Shown here piece after piece: positions 15,851 through 23,745 of a DNA stretch of 27,029 nt. The notes beneath the pieces were generated by a model. That model saw nothing but the letters and a program-made list of their open reading frames with translations, made no database searches and was not told where the DNA came from. Both the position numbers and the translations under genes were made by a program. The stretch is from an uncultured Lachnospiraceae bacterium (GTDB lineage Bacteria; Bacillota; Clostridia; Lachnospirales; Lachnospiraceae): positions 15,823 to 42,851 of the forward strand of contig CAJUAA010000036.1 in assembly GCA_910584205.1 (NCBI GenBank), written 5' to 3'. Position 1 is the stretch's first letter. Each line of letters opens with the position of its first letter.

Positions 15851-17449
15851 ATGAAAAATATTCAGGCAAAAATTCAGACATTTGCCGGTGCCATGATGGT
15901 TCCGGTGATCCTGCTGGTACTGGTTGGCTTCTTTGTGGGAATCGGAAGTGCGTTCACCAACTACATTCTTCCGGAAGGGACGCTACTCTACAGACTGTTT
16001 TCCATGATTACCAATCTGGGCTTCATGTTTATGGGAAACCTTCAGCTCTGGTTTGCAGTCGCCATCGCATTTTCACTGGCGAAGAAGGAAAAGGGCTGGG
16101 CGGCATTTTCCGGGCTGATTCTGTACTGCTGTTTTGCCAGCGGGATCGGAAACTGGGCGTCCATGTGCGGATGGACGGCGGAGACCACATCCGTGGAGGC
16201 GCTGATTGCAAACGGATATACCGAACAGGCGGCGCTGAATTTCAACGCGCTCTGGACCAGCGCCATCGGTTTCTTTACTTATGATATGGGGATTTTCTCC
16301 GGCATCATCTGCGGGCTTCTGACAGCGGCGGTGCACAACCGGTTTGTGGACACGCAGCTTCCTGCCATGTTTGCGTTTTTTGCAGGAACGAAATTTGTGG
16401 TCATTATGGTGGCGCTGGTATCGGTTCCGGCAGCCATTGCAGCTTATTATATCTGGCCGTTTATTGCGGGAATCCTGCAGGGCATCACCCGTTTTATCGG
16501 GGAGAGCGGTCTGTTCGGAACGTTTGTGTTCGGTACACTGGACAAGGCGCTTCTGCCTTTTGGCATTCATCATCTGATTGCTTTTCCCATCGAATATTCC
16601 TCTGTGGGCGGAACCATGACCATTGACGGCGTCCTGTACGAAGGGGTCAGAAATATCATCAACGGGCAGGCGGCAAGCGCTTCGGCCACCGGGTATCTGG
16701 TGCGCAACTTCACGACCGGACGTCTTCTGTTCCAGCTGGCCGGCCTTCCGGGTGCGGCGTTTGCCATGTACCGGTGCGCAAAGAAGGAGAACCGTAAGAA
16801 AGTGGCGGCGCTTCTGGTTCCTACGGTATTTACCCTTGCCATGGTAGGCGTCTCGGAGCCCATCGAGTATACCTTCCTGTTCGTGGCGCCGGCGCTGTAC
16901 TGGCTGGTGTATGCGCCTCTGTGCGGCCTTTGCTATGTGCTGGCTGAGATCTTCCAGATCTCCATCAACGGACATGCGCTGTTCTTTATGATACCGAACC
17001 TGTTCCAGCCTCAGAAGGTTCATGCCATGGCAGCGCTCTGGCTGCTTCCTCTGACCTTTGCCGTCTATTACTTTGCGTTTAAGTTCATGATTGAAAAGTT
17101 CAATCTGAAGACGCCGGGCCGGGAGGACAGTGAGATCCGGCTCATGAGCAAGAAGGAATACAACGAGATCCGTCAGGGATCAGGCAATGGAGAGGCGCCG
17201 GGAGAATCTCTGGAAGAGCGGATTATCGAGGCGCTGGGCGGCGCGGAAAATATTCTGAATGTCACCTGCTGCGCCACCAGGCTTCGGGTAAGCCTGAAGG
17301 ATGAGAGCCTGCTGGCTCCGGATGAGGACTGGAAGGAATATCTGGAAGCCCGCGGCGTGGTGCATGTGAAAGGATCCGTGCAGATTATTTATGGTGTGCA
17401 GGTACAGGGGATCACCACGAAGGTGAAGGATCTTCTGAATATGGATTAA
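15851..17449 (+). CDS. PTS EIICB permease, glucose/alpha-glucoside family
   Basis: 532 residues. An N-terminal EIIC membrane domain (about 1-430, around ten hydrophobic segments) contains the family motif PFGIHHLIAFPIEYSSVGGT; a linker then leads to the EIIB domain (about 438-532) with the phosphorylated Cys474 in TCCATRLRVSLKD. It imports and phosphorylates a sugar using phosphate from a soluble EIIA. No EIIA domain is fused and no Glc-type EIIA gene is in the window, so it must borrow one. The C-B order is like GlvC/MalX-type alpha-glucoside permeases, unlike MurP, where EIIB is N-terminal. The substrate is not deducible; the nearby MupG-family gene suggests a disaccharide or amino-sugar conjugate. 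AGGGGG precedes the ATG. A strong terminator follows directly. Confidence 0.92.
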   Translation: MKNIQAKIQTFAGAMMVPVILLVLVGFFVGIGSAFTNYILPEGTLLYRLFSMITNLGFMFMGNLQLWFAVAIAFSLAKKEKGWAAFSGLILYCCFASGIGNWASMCGWTAETTSVEALIANGYTEQAALNFNALWTSAIGFFTYDMGIFSGIICGLLTAAVHNRFVDTQLPAMFAFFAGTKFVVIMVALVSVPAAIAAYYIWPFIAGILQGITRFIGESGLFGTFVFGTLDKALLPFGIHHLIAFPIEYSSVGGTMTIDGVLYEGVRNIINGQAASASATGYLVRNFTTGRLLFQLAGLPGAAFAMYRCAKKENRKKVAALLVPTVFTLAMVGVSEPIEYTFLFVAPALYWLVYAPLCGLCYVLAEIFQISINGHALFFMIPNLFQPQKVHAMAALWLLPLTFAVYYFAFKFMIEKFNLKTPGREDSEIRLMSKKEYNEIRQGSGNGEAPGESLEERIIEALGGAENILNVTCCATRLRVSLKDESLLAPDEDWKEYLEARGVVHVKGSVQIIYGVQVQGITTKVKDLLNMD

Positions 17450-17460
17450 TCTTCTGATTA

Positions 17461-17522
17461 AATCCCGCAGAACAGACGTGCAGTCATCGATGCACGGACA
17501 GCGTCTGCGGGATTCTCTTTTT
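17461..17522 (+). terminator. Strong intrinsic terminator after the PTS gene
   Basis: AATCCCGCAGA (17461-17471) is perfectly complementary to TCTGCGGGATT (17504-17514), followed by CTCTTTTTT. An inner GTGCA/TGCAC arm extends the fold. On the - strand the stem is followed only by a weak T-run, but it could also serve the convergent PH-domain gene. Confidence 0.9.
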
Positions 17523-17574
17523 CTGAAAGTGCATAAAAAGATATGTTTCGCATACACTTTGCGCAGAGCCGGGT

Positions 17575-17958
17575 TCAGGAAACAGACACCCCGGATTTTT
17601 CCGACAGAAATTTCAGCCATTTGTCCCGTTTCATCATGGAGACTTTGTCACTGACCATCTTCCCGGTTTCCGGATGTTCATAAGTAATTTCAATGCCTAT
17701 GGGCAGCAGGCTTTGGGTACACTTCCCAAGCCCCCGGATTCGGTCATAGGGGATGATCAGGTTATCTTCCAGAAGTCCGGTAAAAACAATCAGCCGTCTC
17801 TCTGTAAAATAGGCCCATCCCTGCTTCCAGGAACCAAATTTTCCAATCAGGCGCTCCACATAGCTTGCCTGGAAAAAATCAATAAGGGTATCGCCCTTTT
17901 CCATCACGTCCAGTTCCAGAAGTTTCCTCTGCTGTTTTTCGATCTTGCTTTCTTTCAT
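17575..17958 (-). CDS. PH/GRAM-like domain protein of unknown function
   Basis: 127 residues. The sequence shows the bacterial PH (GRAM-like) pattern: a beta-rich core with AYFTERRLIVFTGLL, IPYDRIRGLGKC, IGIEITYEHPETGK and a closing helix KRDKWLKFLSEK. Such domains are found in many Bacillota proteins; no enzymatic role is known and no signal peptide or membrane segment is present. The ATG at 17958 has AAAGGAA nine bases upstream and a near-consensus promoter at 18016-18044. It is transcribed against the PTS gene and away from the MupG-family gene, so it is probably an independent single-gene unit inserted in the carbohydrate locus. Confidence 0.8.
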   Translation of the reverse strand: MKESKIEKQQRKLLELDVMEKGDTLIDFFQASYVERLIGKFGSWKQGWAYFTERRLIVFTGLLEDNLIIPYDRIRGLGKCTQSLLPIGIEITYEHPETGKMVSDKVSMMKRDKWLKFLSEKSGVSVS

Positions 17959-18015
17959 AAATCATGGTTCCTTTCATCTTTTTACCGGGGCAGTTTATGC
18001 GGCTCGGTCTTCCTG

Positions 18016-18044
18016 ATTATAAAATATTTTTATGAGAAATACAA
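18016..18044 (-). promoter_or_regulatory. Sigma-A promoter of the PH-domain gene
   Basis: On the - strand TTGTAT (18044-18039) and a perfect TATAAT (18021-18016) are 17 bases apart. The predicted start is near 18009, about 50 bases before the ATG. Confidence 0.65.
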
Positions 18045-18154
18045 TTGGAAAGCAGAGAGGTCTTTCTGTTTGGGTAAAAGGATGCTTTTTTTTCTGGACA
18101 GAAACGAAAGTTGTGCAGATGGACGAAAGTTTTCCTGGCAGTTAGGAAATACCT

Positions 18155-19246
18155 TTGTCTTTTTTGTGCTTCTATCCGGAGCATTCAACACCGGAACAGG
18201 ATGTGGAGTACATCCGTATGGCTGGGAGATATGGGTTTGAACGGATCTTCACCTGTTTGTTGAGCGTGGGAGACCGTACAAAGGAGGAGGTGATCCGGGA
18301 CTTCCGGGTCCGTATTGACGCGGCCCATGAGGAAGGAATGGAGGTCATGCTGGACGTAAGTCCGGCGGTATTTGAGCGGCTGGGGATCTCTTACGACCAT
18401 CTGGATCCTTTTGTGGAGATGCACGCGGACGGAATTCGTCTGGATGAGGGCTTTAACGGCGCGCAGACCAGCTCCATGACCTGCAACCGGCAGGGGCTGA
18501 AGATCGAACTGAACGCCAGTACGGAGATGGGATTCATTGAAAACGTGATGACCCACCATCCGGACCGGAAGAAGGTTGTGGCATGCCACAATTTCTATCC
18601 TCAAAAATATACGGGGCTTGGTCTGGCGCATTTTAACCGCTGCAATGAATTTATCAAAAAGCACCGTCTGACCGTGGCCGCGTTTGTATCCAGCAATGCG
18701 GAGGGGGCGTACGGGCCATGGCCGGTCAATGAGGGGCTTTGTACGCTGGAGATGCACCGGGGCCTGCCGCTGGACTTCCAGGTGCGCCATCTGTTCGCTC
18801 TGGGAAATGTGGACGACATTCTGATTGCCAACGCATATGCGTCGGAGGAGGAGATGAAAGCATGCGCAGGGGTCAATCCCTCTGTGCTGACGTTCGGGCT
18901 TCTGCTGGAAAAGGAACTGACAGAGACGGAGCAGGCGGTTCTTGATTTTTCGGAAGGGCATGTGGTCAGAGGCGACATGAGCGAATATATGCTCCGTTCC
19001 ACCTGGCCGAGGGTGACTTTTGCGAAGGAATCCATTCCGGCGGAGAATACCAGGGATCTGGTGCGGGGAGATGTGGTCATCTTAAATGACGGATATTCCC
19101 GGTATAAGGGTGAACTGCATATTGTATTAAAGGACATGCCCAATGACGGACGGAAGAACGTCATCGGCTGTCTGCCGGAATATGAACACATTCTTCTGGA
19201 CTATGCAGATCCATGGAAGCCGTTTACATTTACCGTTTGCGGATAA
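18155..19246 (+). CDS. MupG-family (DUF871) TIM-barrel protein, putative 6-phospho-glycosidase
   Basis: 363 residues. The N-terminus FYPEHSTPEQD, followed by YGFERIFTCLLSV and ADGIRLDEGFNG, matches the MupG/DUF871 family: an N-terminal TIM-like barrel (about 1-235) and a C-terminal cyclophilin-like barrel (about 245-363). The characterised member, S. aureus MupG, hydrolyses the PTS-imported disaccharide MurNAc-6-phosphate-GlcNAc in the cytosol. Start: TTG 18155 is the only start giving the family N-terminus; an in-frame TAG is at 18143-18145, and AGGAAA (18144-18149) is well placed. Upstream is the PTS EIICB, 30 bases downstream the PRD-EIIB-EIIA regulator, the setting typical of PTS-linked 6-phospho-glycosidases. 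No MurQ etherase or MurR regulator is here, so the exact disaccharide is open. Confidence 0.85.
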   Translation: MSFLCFYPEHSTPEQDVEYIRMAGRYGFERIFTCLLSVGDRTKEEVIRDFRVRIDAAHEEGMEVMLDVSPAVFERLGISYDHLDPFVEMHADGIRLDEGFNGAQTSSMTCNRQGLKIELNASTEMGFIENVMTHHPDRKKVVACHNFYPQKYTGLGLAHFNRCNEFIKKHRLTVAAFVSSNAEGAYGPWPVNEGLCTLEMHRGLPLDFQVRHLFALGNVDDILIANAYASEEEMKACAGVNPSVLTFGLLLEKELTETEQAVLDFSEGHVVRGDMSEYMLRSTWPRVTFAKESIPAENTRDLVRGDVVILNDGYSRYKGELHIVLKDMPNDGRKNVIGCLPEYEHILLDYADPWKPFTFTVCG

Positions 19247-19276
19247 TGATCAGGAAAAATACTGCAGGAGGGAGCT

Positions 19277-20839
19277 ATGCTGAACAGAAGACAGGAACAG
19301 CTGATCAAACTTTTGACAGAGAAAAAAGACTGGATGACCAGCCGGGAATGTATCTCGCTTCAGGGGGATGAGGTCAGCAAACGGAGGTTTTACCGGGAGC
19401 TTCTGGTGGCGGAGGTGCAGGAAAATTTCCTGAATCTGAACCGTCTGGCCCATCTGTACCGGCATTTTGACCTGATCGAAGTAAAGGACATTTTTGTAAA
19501 AGTACTGGAAGAATACGATTATTCCATCCATGAATCCCTGTTTTCCATGCTGATTCTCCATGCGGGTACCAGCATCGAGCGGATCCGGACCTGCCATTAC
19601 ATTCAGCCGGAGGAAGAGCAGCAGGGACTGAAGGAAACCATTGAGTACCAGATCTCCCGGACTTTTTTCGAGCGCATCTCGGACCGGCTCCATCTGGAGA
19701 TCCAGGAGGGAGAGATTACCATGTTCGCCCTTGTGATCATGGGCCGGCGGGCGTCCAACTATGCCAGCGACCATATCCGGCTGGGGGAAAAGTGGCTGAA
19801 CATCCGCAGGCTTATGGAAGATGCGCTGGGGCGCCTGAAAGAGGTATTCGGCGTGGATTTCGGCGGGGATGAGGATCTGGCGGCGGGCCTGAAGATCCAT
19901 ATCCACGGCCTGGTGGAGCGGGTGAAAAACCAGGTGGTTCTGGAAGATATTTTTCTGGAAGAGATCAAGCAGAAATATCCGCTGGTCTTTGAGATGGGCG
20001 TCTGCATTGTCAGTTATCTGGAAGAGCAGCTTCAGATCCGGATCGGGGATATGGAGAGCGGATTTATCGCACTGCATCTGGGGGCGGCCAGCGAGCGGAT
20101 GAATTCGGTGAGAAAATACCGGGTGGTCATGATCATGCCTCACAATCAGGTTTTCTCGGAGATGTGTGAAAAGCGGATTTTGGAACTTTATCGGGAGCGG
20201 ATGGAGATCGTCCGGAAATGTTCTTATTTTGAGGAAGAGGAGATTCGTCTGCTGGAACCGGATCTGGTGCTGACCACGTTTCCCATCGAGCACAAGCTGA
20301 ATACCCCGACGGTGTCCATCAGTCTTTTTGTGGACCCGGAGACGGAGGCTAGCATTCTGCAGGCGCTGAACCAGCTGGATAAGAAGCGCTTCCGGCTGGA
20401 ATTTACCTCTCATATGGGGCATCTGATCCGAAAGGAGCACTACTATCAGGATCTGGATGCGCAGACGCCGGAAGAGGTGATCCGCTGTCTCTGCCGGGGG
20501 CTTGAGAAGGAAGGGATTGTGGATTCGGACTATCAGGAAATCGTGCTGGAGCGGGAGCGGATGACGCCCACCTCCTTTGCCAATGCGCTGGCCATCCCCC
20601 ACGCTTTTCGGGCGTATGCCAGCCGGTCCACCATCGCGGTGGCGCAGCTGCGCAGTCCGATCCAGTGGGGAACGTTTGAAGTGCGGCTGGTCATGCTTTT
20701 CGCCATCAATGAAGGGGATCAAAGGATGATCAAGATCTTTTTTGACTGGGTATCGGATATCGTCAGCCGTCCGGAGGAACTGGCAAGACTGACGGAGCGG
20801 TGCTCCTACGAAGAATTTACCGAACGGGTTATGGAATGA
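19277..20839 (+). CDS. PRD-EIIB-EIIA PTS regulator with a degraded DNA-binding region
   Basis: 520 residues; the family (BglG-type with HTH-HTH-PRD-PRD-EIIB-EIIA) is normally about 630-690. The N-terminus starts like the first HTH (RRQEQLIKLLTEKKDWMTSRE) but at about residue 25 jumps to SLQGDEVSKRR, the segment that usually follows the second HTH (G-Y-x-L-x-GDE). About 100 residues of DNA-binding sequence are therefore missing in frame. PRD1 (about 45-155) keeps His95 but has Val153 at the second His position; PRD2 (about 165-275) has His208 and His267. The EIIB-like part (280-365) lacks its Cys (Met287 in VVMIMPHN). EIIA (about 385-520, fructose/mannitol type) keeps His442 in ALAIPHA. It may be a non-DNA-binding PTS sensor or phospho-donor, or a decaying regulator. 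GGAGGGAG precedes the ATG. Confidence 0.85.
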   Translation: MLNRRQEQLIKLLTEKKDWMTSRECISLQGDEVSKRRFYRELLVAEVQENFLNLNRLAHLYRHFDLIEVKDIFVKVLEEYDYSIHESLFSMLILHAGTSIERIRTCHYIQPEEEQQGLKETIEYQISRTFFERISDRLHLEIQEGEITMFALVIMGRRASNYASDHIRLGEKWLNIRRLMEDALGRLKEVFGVDFGGDEDLAAGLKIHIHGLVERVKNQVVLEDIFLEEIKQKYPLVFEMGVCIVSYLEEQLQIRIGDMESGFIALHLGAASERMNSVRKYRVVMIMPHNQVFSEMCEKRILELYRERMEIVRKCSYFEEEEIRLLEPDLVLTTFPIEHKLNTPTVSISLFVDPETEASILQALNQLDKKRFRLEFTSHMGHLIRKEHYYQDLDAQTPEEVIRCLCRGLEKEGIVDSDYQEIVLERERMTPTSFANALAIPHAFRAYASRSTIAVAQLRSPIQWGTFEVRLVMLFAINEGDQRMIKIFFDWVSDIVSRPEELARLTERCSYEEFTERVME

Positions 20840-20844
20840 ACAGG

Positions 20845-20881
20845 CGGGCTGCCGGATGAGATGTCATGGCAGCCCGTTTTT
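20845..20881 (+). terminator. Intrinsic terminator after the PRD-EIIA regulator
   Basis: CGGGCTGCC (20845-20853) pairs perfectly with GGCAGCCCG (20868-20876), followed by TTTTT (20877-20881). It closes the MupG-regulator transcription unit. Confidence 0.92.
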
Positions 20882-20937
20882 CAGCGTTCGTTTCCGCAGA
20901 CTGCCAGGCGCCCGCTGGCACTGCTCCACAGTCTTGA

Positions 20938-21873
20938 TCAGACGTCCTCCAGCAGTCCGTATTCCCGGTACAGCCGCATCCGGGCCGCCCGGTCCGCTGC
21001 GGCAAGACGGACGTCCTCCTGTCGGTTGTCTGCGAGCAGGCGGTTCAGAAGTTCGGACAGGAGCGCTTCGCCTTCTTCACGGCCTTCTTCTCTGCCGATC
21101 TCCCGTTCTTCTCTTCGGATATATTCCATGGTTTTCTGTTCGTCGTATTCCGCCAGTAACATCTCAAGCACCTCCGTCCGGCATCTTCCCAGCAGGTCTG
21201 ACAGGATCCCCTGCTCCTCGCAGGTGTCCATGGCGCATTTGACCGCTGCCTGGATCTGCATTCCGTTTTTCAGATTGTTTCTGATGCATCCGATAAATTC
21301 CGCGTATTCCCACAGTCTCCGGCATCGTTCCATCAGCTCCCGGTTGTGCCCCTGATTGATGTTCAGCACCCGGACACGGCACTCCACGGCCGGGAGGCTG
21401 TCCTGTTCCGGGAGCAGAAACGCTTCCGAAAGGCAAAGCATGGTCTCGTCAGGCTCTTCGGTGTTTCCATTGTAGAAGACCACATAATTGGGAAACGGGA
21501 GCGGAATCTGCCGGACTCCGTACAGGTCATAGCCGTTAGTCTTTACATAAGTCTGATAGAGAGTGGCAAAGTAGATCAGGCCCCGAAGGGGCATATTCCG
21601 GTACATGGTGCTCTGGTGCTCGTACAGGTTCAGGGTATTGCCAACGATAAAAGAAATATCATTCTTTACCCCGAGAAATACTGCGTCCTCCAGAGTCGTG
21701 ACGGTAAGCGCTTCCGGGTCTTCATAGTCTGTTCCGTTGAGTGCGTTGTACAGATCCAGAAGATCCCTTCGGTCCTGAAAGGCAAGGCGGAACAGGCGGT
21801 CCTTGTGTTTCCGGTTGATCGGCTGTTTCGTTAACTGCTGCCGGGAGTGTCTGCGTTTTCTTCGTTTTTTCAT
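20938..21873 (-). CDS. Rpn-family PD-(D/E)XK nuclease / transposase-like protein
   Basis: 311 residues. The N-terminal basic segment and KHKDRLFRLAFQDRRDLLDLYNALNGTDYED are typical of the Rpn (RpnC/YhgA-like, 'PD-(D/E)XK transposase') family widespread in Clostridia. Catalytic-type residues are Asp72 (KNDISF), Glu85 and Gln87 (YEHQST). The C-terminus has the usual Glu/Arg-rich repeats (REEREIGREEGREEGE). In E. coli, Rpn proteins are DNA nucleases that promote RecA-independent recombination and phage defence; the role in Clostridia is unclear. AAAGGAG precedes the ATG. No inverted repeats or other mobile-element parts flank it, so it appears as a stand-alone cargo gene. Confidence 0.85.
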   Translation of the reverse strand: MKKRRKRRHSRQQLTKQPINRKHKDRLFRLAFQDRRDLLDLYNALNGTDYEDPEALTVTTLEDAVFLGVKNDISFIVGNTLNLYEHQSTMYRNMPLRGLIYFATLYQTYVKTNGYDLYGVRQIPLPFPNYVVFYNGNTEEPDETMLCLSEAFLLPEQDSLPAVECRVRVLNINQGHNRELMERCRRLWEYAEFIGCIRNNLKNGMQIQAAVKCAMDTCEEQGILSDLLGRCRTEVLEMLLAEYDEQKTMEYIRREEREIGREEGREEGEALLSELLNRLLADNRQEDVRLAAADRAARMRLYREYGLLEDV

Positions 21874-22157
21874 CGGTTTCTCCTTTATTATACCTGTTTT
21901 TGTGTGCGTTTGACAAGGGGATCTTAAATGACCTGGTTATTAAAGGTTCTGCCTGCGTGTCCGGGAAGATCCAACCTGACTTCCTCATAGACCAAACCCG
22001 CGTATTCGCATTTGGCCCATCTGGGAACCGACGGCAACTGCAAAGGCAGAAGATTTTCATTTTTACGTATGGAATCCTGGAACCGAATGGTTCCGCAATG
22101 ATTTCAGACAATGTGAATATATACACATTATCATAACTGTAAGTGTTTTTCAAGAAC
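21874..22157. other. Gene-free stretch upstream of the Rpn-family gene
   Basis: About 280 bases with no coding sequence I can support in any frame. The Rpn ribosome binding site lies next to 21874. The only clear structure is a 20-bp near-palindrome at 22110-22129. No convincing -35/-10 pair for the Rpn gene was found. Confidence 0.5.
22110..22129. promoter_or_regulatory. Near-palindrome AATGTG-N8-CACATT
   Basis: AATGTG (22110-22115) and CACATT (22124-22129) flank an AT-rich centre that is itself almost symmetric. It could be an operator for an unknown regulator upstream of the Rpn gene, or chance in AT-rich DNA. Confidence 0.3.
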
Positions 22158-22211
22158 AAAAAATTCCCCTGGAGCGGCCCGGAGGTTAATCCGGGTTCCC
22201 CAGGGGGGGAA
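22158..22211 (-). terminator. Terminator after the LacI-YesL-membrane protein operon
   Basis: On the - strand the stem TTCCCCCCCTGG...CCAGGGGAA encloses a second arm CCCGGATTAACCTCCGGG and is followed by TTTTTT (22163-22158). It ends the - strand operon 12 bases after the stop codon of the single-pass membrane protein. Confidence 0.88.
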
Positions 22212-22223
22212 TGCTGTCTGAGA

Positions 22224-22961
22224 TTACTCTTCCGAATACAGATAGTTGATGTATTCGATTACCATATCCATCCGCGGCGTATTTTTTATGACGCCAAGAT
22301 ACACGTCTCCGTCAAAACCGGCGTTCTTAAAAAGTCCTTTTTGCGACATCTTAAGTCCCATGGAGCAGGTTTCCGCCGCGGATTCAGAAACCGACGGCCA
22401 GTCGGCCTGCGTGTCATCGGTATCATTTTCCTGCAGGACGGTACTGGTCACAAGGTACGGGGTCCATTGTGCGGCGGTTTCGGCATCCAGTTCCCGGAGC
22501 AGTGCGTCCAGATTATAAAGATATCCGTTTTGGGAAAACAGGTCAAAGGCTTCCCGGTTCATGAGCAGCACATCCAGCTGTTCGCCGTCGATGGAAGCGA
22601 GTATTTTGACACGGGAAGCATAGGCGTATTCACGGTTGGGATCGTCGGGATCGTCCGTGAAGTATAAGCCTGTATACAGTCTCAGATCGGTTCTGGAAGT
22701 GCCGGCATCTATGGAATTAAGGAAACCGCGGCTTAATTCGGCGGCAAGGGGCTCTCCTGCGGAAACATTTACAAGGCCGGTATACAGTACAATGTCTTTT
22801 CTGGTAAAATGACCGTATACCATGCTGCCCATGAGATACAGGAGGATCAGGCAGACGGCGATCGGCAGCTTGTAATAGTCCCAGACATATTGTATTTTCT
22901 GTTTTCCGTGAAGCTGCTTCCAGCGGTTTTCTTTTTCGGAATCGGTTGTTCGGGTGTACAT
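22224..22961 (-). CDS. Single-pass membrane protein of unknown function, YesL-associated
   Basis: 245 residues from ATG 22961, which has AAGGAG nine bases upstream; an ATG eight codons earlier lacks one. Residues 1-31 are charged and probably cytosolic (KQKIQYVWDYYKLP), about 32-51 form one membrane segment (VCLILLYLMGSMVYG), and about 195 residues are then extracytoplasmic. The pattern WDYYK-TM-HFTRKD is one I recognise from uncharacterised Clostridia proteins often encoded beside YesL and sugar ABC genes. No enzymatic motif is visible. The gene ends the lacI-yesL operon. A role as an accessory or sensor of the ABC transporter is possible but is inference. Confidence 0.75.
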   Translation of the reverse strand: MYTRTTDSEKENRWKQLHGKQKIQYVWDYYKLPIAVCLILLYLMGSMVYGHFTRKDIVLYTGLVNVSAGEPLAAELSRGFLNSIDAGTSRTDLRLYTGLYFTDDPDDPNREYAYASRVKILASIDGEQLDVLLMNREAFDLFSQNGYLYNLDALLRELDAETAAQWTPYLVTSTVLQENDTDDTQADWPSVSESAAETCSMGLKMSQKGLFKNAGFDGDVYLGVIKNTPRMDMVIEYINYLYSEE

Positions 22962-23049
22962 AGGGGGGCTCCTTTTTGGCGGCATTCGGTTTTAGCACTT
23001 CAGACCGGCGCCGGGGTTCAGGGACAAAGATCCGGGATCTTCTGCCGTT

Positions 23050-23703
23050 TCAGACCTGCTGCGTCTCGGAAGCGGCGTCTGCGTGCTGTCCGCTCTTCTC
23101 CTGACAGAGCTGCAGAATATTGGACAGCAGGAAGGAACAGAGCAGGGCGCAGAGGCCTTCTCCGAAGATGACGGCCGGGGTAAAGATGCGGACGATGACC
23201 AGCAGCATGATAAAATAAACGGCAGCCATCAGTACGGTACAGAACAGAAAACGGACGCCGATGAACAGCGCGTTTTTGAACATGGCGCCGGTGGTATTGT
23301 CGAATCTTGCAAGGAGCGGAAAGATATACATCAGGACAATGGCGTAGGCGATGGCGGCAACGCAGAAAACTGCCGTGCAGAGCGTCCAGAACAGATTTTC
23401 AAACCGCATATGATACAGCACGTATCCGTCCACGCCGAGAATGATTCCGGCAGCAAGCAGGATCAGCCATATGAGGGTGCCCTGTCTAAAATTTTGTCGG
23501 AAAGAGCGGAAAAACGCCTTTGTAATATTGCCCTCTTCATTTTTGGAAATCTTCAGCGTCACGTAGAAAAGCGCGGTGGTGGATGCGCCGACGGTGATCA
23601 CCGGAATACAGCAGAGGAACCATAAAATGTTCAGATAGACGCTGTATACGATTTTGTTGACAAACTGCAGGACGGGGCCGTCCACATTGAATAAATCAGT
23701 CAT
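23050..23703 (-). CDS. YesL family (DUF624) integral membrane protein
   Basis: 217 residues with five or six hydrophobic segments. The N-terminus (NILWFLCCIPVITVGASTTALFYV) followed by a cytosolic loop with SFRQNFRQGT is the signature of YesL/DUF624 proteins. Such genes are routinely found next to LplB/YtcP-type permease genes for plant- or host-derived oligosaccharides; the biochemical function is unknown. AAGGAGG precedes the ATG at 23703. It lies 42 bases after the LacI-family regulator on the same strand, so it should be made from the regulator promoter. Confidence 0.9.
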   Translation of the reverse strand: MTDLFNVDGPVLQFVNKIVYSVYLNILWFLCCIPVITVGASTTALFYVTLKISKNEEGNITKAFFRSFRQNFRQGTLIWLILLAAGIILGVDGYVLYHMRFENLFWTLCTAVFCVAAIAYAIVLMYIFPLLARFDNTTGAMFKNALFIGVRFLFCTVLMAAVYFIMLLVIVRIFTPAVIFGEGLCALLCSFLLSNILQLCQEKSGQHADAASETQQV

Positions 23704-23745
23704 AAGTTTCCTCCTTGGACAGATGGTTGAAAAGTCTGTAACAGA

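Noticed and set aside
18032..18145. A 37-codon ATG-to-TAG frame just before the MupG-family gene, possibly a leader peptide.
   Set aside because: No ribosome binding site precedes the ATG and the encoded peptide has no leader-like features.
21722..22159. A 145-codon open frame on the - strand upstream of and overlapping the Rpn gene.
   Set aside because: No ribosome binding site, no recognisable family, and it overlaps the well-supported Rpn start in another frame.
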